Source of the DNA: Bacteroidaceae bacterium
Lineage (GTDB): Bacteria > Bacteroidota > Bacteroidia > Bacteroidales > Bacteroidaceae
DNA: 38,612 bases
NCBI GenBank assembly: GCA_017469685.1
Contig: JAFUFW010000023.1
Location: forward strand, 1 to 38,612
Direction of reading: 5' to 3'
The notes beneath the pieces were generated by a model, which was not told the DNA's origin, ran no database searches, and saw nothing but the letters and a program-made list of their open reading frames with translations. The translations under genes were made by a program, and so were the position numbers. Below are positions 8,651 through 16,027 of the stretch, piece by piece. Position 1 is the stretch's first letter. Every line of letters starts with the position of its first letter.

Positions 8651-9522
8651 ACTTCCAAGAAGGCGAAATACTTTATATCGACAAGCCCCTGCGCTGGACA
8701 TCCTTCGACGTGGTGAACAAGGTGCGCTGGATGCTGTGCCGCAGGCTCGGGACGAAGAAGCTGAAGGTGGGGCATGCCGGCACGCTGGACCCGCTGGCCA
8801 CGGGCGTTATGATCGTGTGCACAGGGCGCGCCACCAAACGTATCGACGAGCTACAGGCACACACCAAGGAATACGTAGCCACGCTGCGCCTCGGAGCCAC
8901 CACACCCTCATTCGACCTGGAGCATCCCATCGACGCCTACTACCCAACGGAGCATATCACCCGCGAGCTGGTGGAGCACACGTTGCAGCAGTTCATCGGG
9001 CGCATAGAACAAGTGCCTCCGACATACTCTGCCGTGAAGGTCGATGGCAAGCGAGCCTACGACCTCGCCCGCAAGGAAAAGGATGTTGAGCTAAAGCCCA
9101 AAGTGCTGGTTATCGATGAGATAGAGCTTCTGGAATATAAGCCCCTCTCTAAATCCCCTCTTGGTGGAGAGGAAGCCTATTCCAATAAGCAGAATGCCAG
9201 CGGAAACTCCCCTCTCCCCCACACTGGTGAAGGTGCAGAGGGGATTCTCCCCCGCACTGGCATGCGCAACAAAGCCTTCCTCACGGCCCCGTTGCAAGAG
9301 GTGGAGGCCGAGGACTACCCGACCATCACCATCCGCGTCGTCTGTTCCAAAGGCACATACATCCGGGCTCTGGCTCGCGACATCGGACAAGCCTTGGGCA
9401 GCGGAGCACACCTCACGGCCCTGCGACGCACTCGCGTCGGGGACGTCAGCGTAGGCAACTGCCTCACGATGGACGTCTTCCCCGGCTGGCTCGAAGGACA
9501 GGACATCATAATTGATAATTGA
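8647..9522 (+). CDS. truB: tRNA pseudouridine-55 synthase, with in-frame repeat insertion
   Basis: 291-residue TruB that isomerises U55 in the T loop of tRNAs. The catalytic Asp is D48 in [14 protein letters not shown]. The KRY-type motif ([20 protein letters not shown], about 119-138) and a C-terminal segment ([17 protein letters not shown]) are in order. I choose the ATG at 8647 because [14 protein letters not shown] is the family start and it overlaps the uppP stop by ATGA. Between about residues 164 and 210 lies a stretch rich in Pro, Gly and Ser ([28 protein letters not shown]) that does not belong to the TruB fold and is encoded by G/C-rich palindromic repeat DNA (9139-9280). The frame stays open, so the enzyme is probably functional. 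Confidence 0.94.
   Translation: MNFQEGEILYIDKPLRWTSFDVVNKVRWMLCRRLGTKKLKVGHAGTLDPLATGVMIVCTGRATKRIDELQAHTKEYVATLRLGATTPSFDLEHPIDAYYPTEHITRELVEHTLQQFIGRIEQVPPTYSAVKVDGKRAYDLARKEKDVELKPKVLVIDEIELLEYKPLSKSPLGGEEAYSNKQNASGNSPLPHTGEGAEGILPRTGMRNKAFLTAPLQEVEAEDYPTITIRVVCSKGTYIRALARDIGQALGSGAHLTALRRTRVGDVSVGNCLTMDVFPGWLEGQDIIIDN
9139..9280. repeat. Palindromic repeat element embedded in truB
   Basis: The segment contains CCTCTC...GAGAGG (about 9144-9171) and CCCCTCT...AGAGGGG (about 9212-9243) inverted arms, with AAGCAGAATG between them. Its minus strand shares CATTCTGCTT, followed within ten bases by AATAG, with the insert in ribD (about 21529-21547), in opposite orientation. It adds roughly 45 codons in frame at a point where other TruB proteins have a short loop (family comparison from memory). 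Confidence 0.6.
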
Positions 9523-9529
9523 AATAAGA

Positions 9530-9555
9530 CGCAATAACAGAATAACGCTATTGCG
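9530..9555. repeat. Short inverted repeat between truB and queA
   Basis: CGCAATA (9530-9536) and TATTGCG (9549-9555) are perfect complements around a 12-base loop in the 80-base spacer. There is no T-run, so it is not a standard terminator. It may be a processing or stability hairpin. Confidence 0.45.
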
Positions 9556-9602
9556 AAATACCGCGAAACATGAACAACGAATAACACAAAAAACTCACAT
9601 AT

Positions 9603-10667
9603 ATGAAACTCTCACAATTTAAGTTCAAGCTCCCGCAGGAGCGCATAGCCCAGTACCCTATGCCTTTCCGCGACGACTGCCGCCTGATGGTGCTGCACAA
9701 GAAGAGCGGCGTGATTGAGCATCGCGAGCATTTCTACGACATCCTCGAGTACTTCGACGAGCACGACGTCTTCGTGTTCAACGACACCAAGGTCTTCCCC
9801 GCCCGCCTCGAAGGCAACAAGGAGAAGACCGGAGCCAAGATCGAGGTGTTCCTGCTGCGTGAACTGAACCCCAACATGCGGCTGTGGGACGTGCTTGTGG
9901 AGCCCGCCCGCAAGATCCGCATCGGCAACAAGCTCTACTTCGGGGAGGATGAGAGCATGGTGGCCGAGGTCATCGACAACACCACCAGCCGCGGCCGCAC
10001 CCTGCGCTTCCTCTACGACGGCCCACATGAGGAGTTCAAGGAGGCCCTCTACGCCCTCGGCGAGGCTCCGCTGCCACGCCAGATGATCACCCGCAAGGCC
10101 GAGCCGCAGGACATGGAGGACTTCCAGTGCGTCTACGCCAAGAACGAGGGAGCCGTCACTGCACCCGCCTCTGGGCTCCATTTCTCGAAGCACCTACTCA
10201 AGCGCATGGAGATCAAAGGCATCGACATGACCTACATAACCCTACACTGCGGCCTCGGGAACTTCCGCGACATAGATGTCGAGGACCTTTCGAAGCACAA
10301 GATGGAGAGCGAGGAGATGCACGTGGGAGCCGAGGCCTGCGCCATGGTCAACGGAGCCAAGGAAGCCAGGCACAAGGTGTGCGCCGTAGGTACAACCGTG
10401 CAGCGCGCCATCGAGACAGCCCTCGGAGCCGACAACCGCCTGAAAGAGTTCGACGGATGGACCAACAAGTTCATTTATCCCCCCTACGACTTCGGCCTTG
10501 CCGACGCCATGGTGGCAAACTTCAACCTGCCCTACTCCACGCTGCTGATGCTCACATGCGCCTTCGGAGGCTACGACCTCGTGATGACAGCCTACAAAGA
10601 AGCGCTCCGCGACAACCGCTACCGCTTCGGAACTTACGGCGATGCCATGCTCATCATCAATGACTAA
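9603..10667 (+). CDS. queA: S-adenosylmethionine:tRNA ribosyltransferase-isomerase
   Basis: 354-residue QueA that transfers and rearranges the ribosyl group of SAM onto preQ1 at tRNA position 34, giving epoxyqueuosine. Family segments in order: [17 protein letters not shown] at the N-terminus, [14 protein letters not shown] (about 56-69), [19 protein letters not shown] (about 188-199), [17 protein letters not shown] (about 213-229) and a C-terminal [17 protein letters not shown]. Length is normal for the family. It sits 80 bases after truB and 91 before folK; queA, truB and miaB give this stretch a tRNA-modification theme. Confidence 0.96.
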   Translation: MKLSQFKFKLPQERIAQYPMPFRDDCRLMVLHKKSGVIEHREHFYDILEYFDEHDVFVFNDTKVFPARLEGNKEKTGAKIEVFLLRELNPNMRLWDVLVEPARKIRIGNKLYFGEDESMVAEVIDNTTSRGRTLRFLYDGPHEEFKEALYALGEAPLPRQMITRKAEPQDMEDFQCVYAKNEGAVTAPASGLHFSKHLLKRMEIKGIDMTYITLHCGLGNFRDIDVEDLSKHKMESEEMHVGAEACAMVNGAKEARHKVCAVGTTVQRAIETALGADNRLKEFDGWTNKFIYPPYDFGLADAMVANFNLPYSTLLMLTCAFGGYDLVMTAYKEALRDNRYRFGTYGDAMLIIND

Positions 10668-10758
10668 TCGACCATATTAACAGGGTAACACACAAACGAA
10701 AGCCCATTAAACTGTTAATCTGCTCATTTGTCAACGTGCCAACGTGTTAACGTTCAAT

Positions 10759-11202
10759 ATGTCCTCCGTCTATCTCAGCCTTGGCAGCAACCTTGGCGAT
10801 CGACATACGTTGCTGCTCTATGCCATCGAGGCGCTCGCCCACCGCGTGGGACTGCTCGTGGCGTCATCGTCGTTCATCGAGACCAAGCCATGGGGTTTCG
10901 ACAGCCCCAACCGCTTTCTCAACGCCGTCGTGATCATGCAAACGGAGCTCACACCACGGCAGTTGCTCAACGTGACTCAGGACATCGAGCGAAAACTCGG
11001 GCGCACACATAAAAGCGAGAACGGGCACTACACCGACCGCCCCATCGACATCGACATCCTGCTCTACGGCAATGAGCACATCAATGAGCCCGACCTCGTC
11101 ATCCCCCATCCGCGGATGCAGGAACGGGATTTCGTGATGCACCCACTCATGGAAGTGAAAAAGCATTATTCTCAAATCCCTGATTCTCCCATAGACCTTT
11201 GA
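10759..11202 (+). CDS. folK: 2-amino-4-hydroxy-6-hydroxymethyldihydropteridine diphosphokinase
   Basis: 147-residue HPPK that transfers diphosphate from ATP to the pterin in folate synthesis. The motifs are all visible: VYLSLGSNLGDR at the N-terminus, FLNAVVIMQT (pterin side), YTDRPIDIDILLYG (metal-binding Asp pair, about 92-105) and DLVIPHPRMQERDFVMHPL. I choose the ATG at 10759 because it places VYLSLGSN in the family position; a GTG at 10744 would add five residues. It is slightly shorter than the usual 155-165 residues. A strong terminator follows at 11239, so it closes the ftsX-folK series. Confidence 0.94.
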   Translation: MSSVYLSLGSNLGDRHTLLLYAIEALAHRVGLLVASSSFIETKPWGFDSPNRFLNAVVIMQTELTPRQLLNVTQDIERKLGRTHKSENGHYTDRPIDIDILLYGNEHINEPDLVIPHPRMQERDFVMHPLMEVKKHYSQIPDSPIDL

Positions 11203-11238
11203 ACTCATTTAGGTCTAATTAATTAACCAAAAGTATTG

Positions 11239-11288
11239 AAAAGAGGAAAATATCAGTCAGCGAACTGAATATTTTCCTCTTTTTTTTT
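11239..11288 (+). terminator. Rho-independent terminator after folK
   Basis: The arms AAAAGAGGAAAATAT and ATATTTTCCTCTTTT pair almost perfectly, with an inner CAGT/ACTG extension, and the stem runs into a tract of nine T. The end of this T-tract also supplies the -33 TTTG of the GH127 promoter, so the two signals are fused. Confidence 0.9.
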
Positions 11289-11316
11289 GGTGCAACACTA
11301 TTAAGTGTTATTTTTG
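11286..11316 (+). promoter_or_regulatory. Promoter of the GH127 gene
   Basis: TTTG at 11286-11289, exactly 19 bases, then TATTTTTG at 11309-11316 is a perfect fit to the Bacteroidetes consensus TTTG-N19-TAnnTTTG. The predicted start of transcription is about 30 bases before the ATG at 11351. Confidence 0.8.
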
Positions 11317-11350
11317 CACCAAATAAATCACTCAAGCCAAGATATTTCGT

Positions 11351-13774
11351 ATGCGAATCCTCTTTACTCTTGCTCTCGCCCTCTCGGCCATGAGCTCCGT
11401 GCAAGCCAAGCCATCCAAGACGATTTCGGCAGGCTATCCCATCACCCCCGTGCCCTTCACAAGCGTAAAGGTTACAGATTCTTTCTGGGGCCAGCGCCTG
11501 AAAGCCAGTCGCGAAGTGACCATACCGCTCGCCTTCTCGAAGTGCGAGGAGACGGGACGCTACAAGAATTTCGAGAACGCCGCCACACACATGAAGGACG
11601 AGTCGAAGGTCTTCAAAGTGAGCGGCTACTCGTTCGACGACACCGACCCCTACAAGACCATCGAAGGTGCAAGCTACCTGCTCCAGACCTACCCCGACAA
11701 GAAGCTGGAAGGCTACCTCGACTCAGTCATCGCCATCATAGGTTCCGCACAGGAGCCTGACGGATACCTCTACACCTCACGCACACAGAATCCGCAGCAC
11801 CCGCACGACTGGGCCGGAGACCGCCGCTGGGTGAAGGAAGAGGACCTCTCGCACGAGCTCTACAACCTGGGCCACATGATTGAGGGCGCCATCGCTCACT
11901 ACCAGGCAACTGGCAAGCGCAACTTCCTCGACATAGCAATTAAGTACGCCGACTGCGTCTGCCGCGAGGTAGGCCCTAACCCCGGGCAGGCCTGCGTAGT
12001 GCCGGGGCACCAGATTGCCGAGATGGCACTTGCAAAACTATACCTCGTCACTGGCGAGAAGAAATACCTTGATGAAGCCAAGTTCCTGCTCGACTACCGC
12101 GGCAAGACAACCATCGTGCACGACTACTCGCAGGCCCACAAGCCCGTCGTAGAGCAGGATGAAGCCGTAGGGCACGCCGTGCGCGCCGCCTACATGTATG
12201 CCGGCATGGCCGACGTTGCAGCCCTGACGGGCGACGAGGCCTACATAAAAGCCATCGACGCCATCTGGGAGAACATCGTAGGCAAGAAGCTCTACATCAC
12301 AGGCGGTATCGGAGCCACCTCGAGCGGCGAGGCTTTCGGCCGCAACTACCAGCTGCCTAACATGAGCGCCTACTGCGAGACCTGCGCCGCCATCGGCAAT
12401 GTCTACGTCAACCACCGTCTGTTCCTTCTCCACGGCGAGTCGAAGTACTACGATGTGCTTGAGCGCACACTCTACAACGGCCTCATCAGCGGCGTTTCGC
12501 TCGACGGCAACGGATTCTTCTACCCCAACCCCCTTGCCTCCATTGGCCAGCACCAGCGCCAGGCATGGTTCGGCTGCGCTTGCTGCCCGAGCAATATCTG
12601 CCGCTTCATCCCCTCGCTGCCAGGCTACGTCTACGCAGTAAAAGACAAGAATGTCTACGTCAACCTCTTCCTCGCAAACAAGAGTGAGCTCAGCGTCGGC
12701 GGTAAAACCGTGAACATATCCCAGCAGACAGAATACCCATGGAACGGCGACATCACTCTGAACATCGACAAGAATTCCGCCGGGCAGTTCACGCTCAAGA
12801 TCCGCATCCCCGGATGGGTGCGCGGCAGCGTAGTGCCATCTGACCTCTACGAGTTCACCGACGGCCGGCGTATGGGCTACACCGTAAGCGTAAACGGCAA
12901 CAAGATCGATGCCACACCCACTGCCGACGGCTACTGCACCATCGACCGCAAATGGAAACGGGGCGACCGTGTGACCATACACTTCGATATGGAACCCCGC
13001 ACAGTGCGAGCCAATGCCCGCGTACAGGACGACCGCGGCATGATAAGCATTGAGCGCGGCCCCATCGTCTACTGCGCCGAGCACCCCGACAACAACTTCG
13101 ACATCGCCGGTTCGCTCATAAACCAAGAGCCGCGCTTCGAGCTGGGCGATGCCCAGATTGCAGGCACGCCCGTAAAAACCATCATCACAGATGCCCAATT
13201 GCTCAACTTCGACAAGAACGGACGCCTGACGGCCGAGGACGTACACCTCACCCTGATACCATACTACGCCTGGTGCCACCGCGGCAGCGGCAAGATGCAG
13301 GTGTGGCTCGCCCAAGACCTCCTCGCCACAACCCCAGCACTGCCCGCCACACTGGCCTCAGAGAGCAAGGTCGCTTCGTCATCCCGCATACCATCCATCT
13401 CCAGCCTCAATGACCGCCTCGTGCCGAAGGGAGCCGACGATCGCAGCGTCCCCTACACCCACTGGTGGCCTAAAGAGGGCACAACGGAATGGCTCTCCTA
13501 CACCTTCCCCCACGCCGCAACAGTAAGTTCGAGCACCGTATATTGGTACGACGACCAGCCTTGGCAGGGATGCAAGGTGCCCGACAGCTGGCGCCTGCTC
13601 TACCTCGACGCCGCAGGCGAATGGCAACCTGTGAAAAACCCCGATAAGTACCCCACCACCAAGGGCGCAGCCTGCACCGTGAACTTCGACCCCGTCGAGA
13701 CCACAGCCGTGCGCCTCGAAGTGACGATGGCCGCCGACAAATCGGCTGGCATCTTTGAGTGGAGCGTCAAATAG
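11351..13774 (+). CDS. Glycoside hydrolase family 127 (DUF1680), probable beta-L-arabinofuranosidase
   Basis: 807-residue secreted enzyme; residues 1-19 are a signal peptide (LFTLALALSAMSSVQA). The (alpha/alpha)6 catalytic domain covers about 35-430. GH127 active-site positions are all present: the acid/base Glu in SGEAFGR (about 326), the zinc-site Glu and Cys in YCETC (about 342), and the Cys pair in CACCPSN (about 410) that supplies the catalytic cysteine nucleophile. A beta-sandwich follows to about 650, and a C-terminal discoidin-like module (EWLSYTFPHAATVSSSTVYWYDD) to 807. GH127 enzymes remove L-arabinofuranose from plant arabinans or glycoproteins; the exact substrate here is inferred. 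It has its own promoter and no SusC/D pair beside it. Confidence 0.93.
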   Translation: MRILFTLALALSAMSSVQAKPSKTISAGYPITPVPFTSVKVTDSFWGQRLKASREVTIPLAFSKCEETGRYKNFENAATHMKDESKVFKVSGYSFDDTDPYKTIEGASYLLQTYPDKKLEGYLDSVIAIIGSAQEPDGYLYTSRTQNPQHPHDWAGDRRWVKEEDLSHELYNLGHMIEGAIAHYQATGKRNFLDIAIKYADCVCREVGPNPGQACVVPGHQIAEMALAKLYLVTGEKKYLDEAKFLLDYRGKTTIVHDYSQAHKPVVEQDEAVGHAVRAAYMYAGMADVAALTGDEAYIKAIDAIWENIVGKKLYITGGIGATSSGEAFGRNYQLPNMSAYCETCAAIGNVYVNHRLFLLHGESKYYDVLERTLYNGLISGVSLDGNGFFYPNPLASIGQHQRQAWFGCACCPSNICRFIPSLPGYVYAVKDKNVYVNLFLANKSELSVGGKTVNISQQTEYPWNGDITLNIDKNSAGQFTLKIRIPGWVRGSVVPSDLYEFTDGRRMGYTVSVNGNKIDATPTADGYCTIDRKWKRGDRVTIHFDMEPRTVRANARVQDDRGMISIERGPIVYCAEHPDNNFDIAGSLINQEPRFELGDAQIAGTPVKTIITDAQLLNFDKNGRLTAEDVHLTLIPYYAWCHRGSGKMQVWLAQDLLATTPALPATLASESKVASSSRIPSISSLNDRLVPKGADDRSVPYTHWWPKEGTTEWLSYTFPHAATVSSSTVYWYDDQPWQGCKVPDSWRLLYLDAAGEWQPVKNPDKYPTTKGAACTVNFDPVETTAVRLEVTMAADKSAGIFEWSVK

Positions 13775-13778
13775 CATT

Positions 13779-13801
13779 GAAGATTGAAAATTGAAGATTG
13801 A
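13779..13801. repeat. ATTGAAG-type tract, copy 1 of an exact 23-bp dispersed repeat
   Basis: A 23-base purine-rich run built from GAAGATT/GAAAATT units. An identical 23-mer occurs at 35745-35767 in the same orientation. It lies between the GH127 stop and the next start. Confidence 0.85.
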
Positions 13802-13823
13802 AGATTTAAGCCATCCATTTAAT

Positions 13824-14222
13824 ATGAATTACAAATTATACATTTCCGTTCTCTTATTCGCCCTGCTGCCGGCTGTATTGCCGGCTCGCGAACTGGTGAT
13901 AACGCTTAAGAACGGCGAGCGCGCAGCCTTCCATTTGAGCGAGGACAACAAGCAGACAGCCTGCCTGACCCTCACCGACGATGCCGTAACGATAAACGGT
14001 GTGAACTACGCCCGCAGCGACTTCAAGGAACTGCGAATATACAAGGAGCTGCCCGAAGGTGTCGACATCGTCGATGCCGTGCAAGGCATCAATGCCGAGG
14101 CCCCGGCCGACAATGCCGTCTACGACCTCAGCGGACGCCGGATAGGCCAAGGTCTGAGCAAGCAGAAGCCACTCCGAAAAGGCATATACATTGTTAACCA
14201 TAAAAAAGTAGTGAAGCCATGA
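13824..14222 (+). CDS. Small secreted protein with T9SS C-terminal tail
   Basis: 132-residue protein with a signal peptide (residues 1-23, LYISVLLFALLPAVLPA), a short beta-rich body (ELVITLKNGERAAFHLSEDNKQ...DAVTINGVNYARSDFKELRIY) and a C-terminal tail VYDLSGRRIGQGL...KGIYIVNHKKVVK. That tail is the type IX secretion sorting signal type common in Prevotella, so export to the surface is predicted. The body resembles the short domains placed before such tails in larger proteins. I take the ATG at 13824; an in-frame ATG at 13791 would add residues from repeat DNA. The stop overlaps the start of the metallopeptidase-like gene by ATGA, so the two are probably coupled. Confidence 0.78.
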   Translation: MNYKLYISVLLFALLPAVLPARELVITLKNGERAAFHLSEDNKQTACLTLTDDAVTINGVNYARSDFKELRIYKELPEGVDIVDAVQGINAEAPADNAVYDLSGRRIGQGLSKQKPLRKGIYIVNHKKVVKP

Positions 14223-15883
14223 AGAAGATTGTTTTTATATGCTGCATGGCTCTCGCCACGCTTTCAGCCAACGCACAGAGCATCTGGGTGGAAGGTTCCG
14301 ACCGCTACACCGTACCCAAAGGCTACGACATCAGCGGCGTAGACTCCATCGTCTTCCGCAACACGCAGATGCTGTTCTACACTCCCGACGCCACTCTGCG
14401 CTACACTTACTCGCGCGAAAAGATAATGACGGCCGACGCCGACTCCAGCCTGGCCATAACCTTCGAGGAGCCCGCCGACAAGCGTGTCATCTGGAAGCCG
14501 ACTACCAGCGACAACCAGTACAACAACGACTACACCAACCCCGAGTCGAAGTGGAGCTTCAAGCGCTCCAAGGAGAGCGAACACTTCATCGTCTATTGGG
14601 ACAAAGCCTTCGGCGACAATCCCAACGCCTCAACCGTTCCCTCGAACCTGCGCGTAGACATCGACGACCTCCTGCAGAAGGCCGAGAAGTTCTACGACAC
14701 CAATGTCAACAAACTGCGCATGGCTATCGAGGGCGAGTCGCAGGTGGACAACTACAAGATGATTATCCACGTTCTCTATCAGTCCGAATGGCTGGCCACG
14801 GGCTCCGGCTACGACGACAAGATAGGTGCCCTCTGGGTGAACCCTTCGACCTGCAAGCCCGTAGGCCACACCATAGGGCATGAGATAGGCCACTCGTTCC
14901 AGTACCAGGTTGCATGCGACCATCGCTACAACCTCGTCGGGGCCTACACGCAGCGCGGCTGGCGCTACGGCTTCGGCGCGAACGGCAGCGGCGGCAACAG
15001 TTTCTGGGAGCAGTGCGCCCAGTGGCAGGGCTTCCAGGACTACCCCTCTCAGGTCTTCGGCTACGACGTCACCGTATGGCTCTACAACTACCATCGCCAC
15101 TTCAACCACGAATGGATGCGCTATGCCTCCTACTGGTGGCAGTATCACCTCGTAGAGAAGCACGGCTACGAAGCTTTCGGCCGCCTCTGGCGCGAGAGCA
15201 AGTACCCCGAGGACCCGTTTGAGACCTACACCCGCCTCTTCTGCGACGGCAACTGGGAGACGTTCTGGGACGACTATTTCGAGTATGCCACCAAGCTCCA
15301 GAACTACCAGTTCACGGACATCCACAAGTACATAACCAGCAACTACAGCGCCCGCAACTATAAGACTCAGATGTACAAGACCGACGACGACTTCTGGCAG
15401 GTGGCCTATGCCAACTGCCCCGAGACGAGCGGCGTGAACTTCATCCAGGTCAACGGTTTCAAGCAGGGCGAGGAAGTGAGTGTGAGCTTCGAGGGTCTGA
15501 ACCCCGGCGACGCTCTCCATGCTTCCGACCCGGGCAAGGCCTTCAAGGGCGACCCCATGTCCAGCGAGAACGTCAACAACTTCACGAAGGTCAGCACCTA
15601 CAACAACGCTGGCAAAGCGGCCAACCGCGCATGGCGCATAGGCTTCGTGGCCGTGGTACAGGACGGAACTACAGGCGGCAACACGATAGTGTCTGACCTC
15701 GTCAAGGTCAACGACAACGGCACGCTCACCTGGACCGTACCTGAGAAGACTATCCGCCTCTCGCTCTGCGTAGTAGCTACCCCCAAGGTCTACAACCGCC
15801 ACGAATGGAACGAGAAGGACATCGACGACGTCCAATGGCCCTATCGCGTCAAGTTCGATGGCTGCAAGCCCGTAGGGCTATGA
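14219..15883 (+). CDS. Secreted HExxH gluzincin-like metallopeptidase (DUF6055-type)
   Basis: 554-residue protein. Residues 1-20 are a signal peptide (IVFICCMALATLSANA), then a short VDSIVF domain (about 20-75) of the kind often joined to Bacteroidetes surface proteins. The main domain (about 115-390) contains the zinc motif HEIGH at about residues 221-225 (IGHEIGHSFQYQ), with Glu-rich helices after it (SFWEQCAQWQGFQDYP) that could supply the third ligand. A beta-sandwich (about 395-545) ends the protein. I relate it to DUF6055 from the overall pattern; proteolysis or a glycan-associated role is not proven. No T9SS tail is seen. It is coupled by overlap to the T9SS-tailed protein before it. 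Confidence 0.72.
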   Translation: MKKIVFICCMALATLSANAQSIWVEGSDRYTVPKGYDISGVDSIVFRNTQMLFYTPDATLRYTYSREKIMTADADSSLAITFEEPADKRVIWKPTTSDNQYNNDYTNPESKWSFKRSKESEHFIVYWDKAFGDNPNASTVPSNLRVDIDDLLQKAEKFYDTNVNKLRMAIEGESQVDNYKMIIHVLYQSEWLATGSGYDDKIGALWVNPSTCKPVGHTIGHEIGHSFQYQVACDHRYNLVGAYTQRGWRYGFGANGSGGNSFWEQCAQWQGFQDYPSQVFGYDVTVWLYNYHRHFNHEWMRYASYWWQYHLVEKHGYEAFGRLWRESKYPEDPFETYTRLFCDGNWETFWDDYFEYATKLQNYQFTDIHKYITSNYSARNYKTQMYKTDDDFWQVAYANCPETSGVNFIQVNGFKQGEEVSVSFEGLNPGDALHASDPGKAFKGDPMSSENVNNFTKVSTYNNAGKAANRAWRIGFVAVVQDGTTGGNTIVSDLVKVNDNGTLTWTVPEKTIRLSLCVVATPKVYNRHEWNEKDIDDVQWPYRVKFDGCKPVGL

Positions 15884-15901
15884 CAGTAATAAACAGAAGA
15901 C

Positions 15902-15968
15902 AATTCATGAGAAATTCGTGACAGATTCATGGTTATTTGTGTTCCAGAGAACACGGATGCCATGAATT
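15902..15968. repeat. Intergenic inverted repeat before the DUF4859-like gene
   Basis: AATTCATG (15902-15909) and CATGAATT (15961-15968) form outer arms; GTGTTC (15939-15944) and GAACAC (15949-15954) form a perfect inner hairpin with loop CAGA. The 144-base spacer has no other clear signal; a weak TAGTTTTT lies near 15996. Confidence 0.6.
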
Positions 15969-16027
15969 ACCCACAGATAAAAGTATATTACTATAGTAGT
16001 TTTTATTAACCAACTTAATTAACGCGT

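Noticed and set aside
9523-9602. preQ1 riboswitch before queA
   Set aside because: The spacer is only 80 bases, AT-rich, with a single 7-bp hairpin and no preQ1 aptamer-like C-rich loop or A-rich tail.
12038-13315. 425-codon open frame on the minus strand
   Set aside because: Antisense to the GH127 gene, which carries all catalytic residues.
14630-15835. 401-codon open frame on the minus strand
   Set aside because: Antisense to the HExxH protein, which has a signal peptide and a zinc motif; the shadow frame is a Val/Ala/Leu/Glu-rich sequence without domains.
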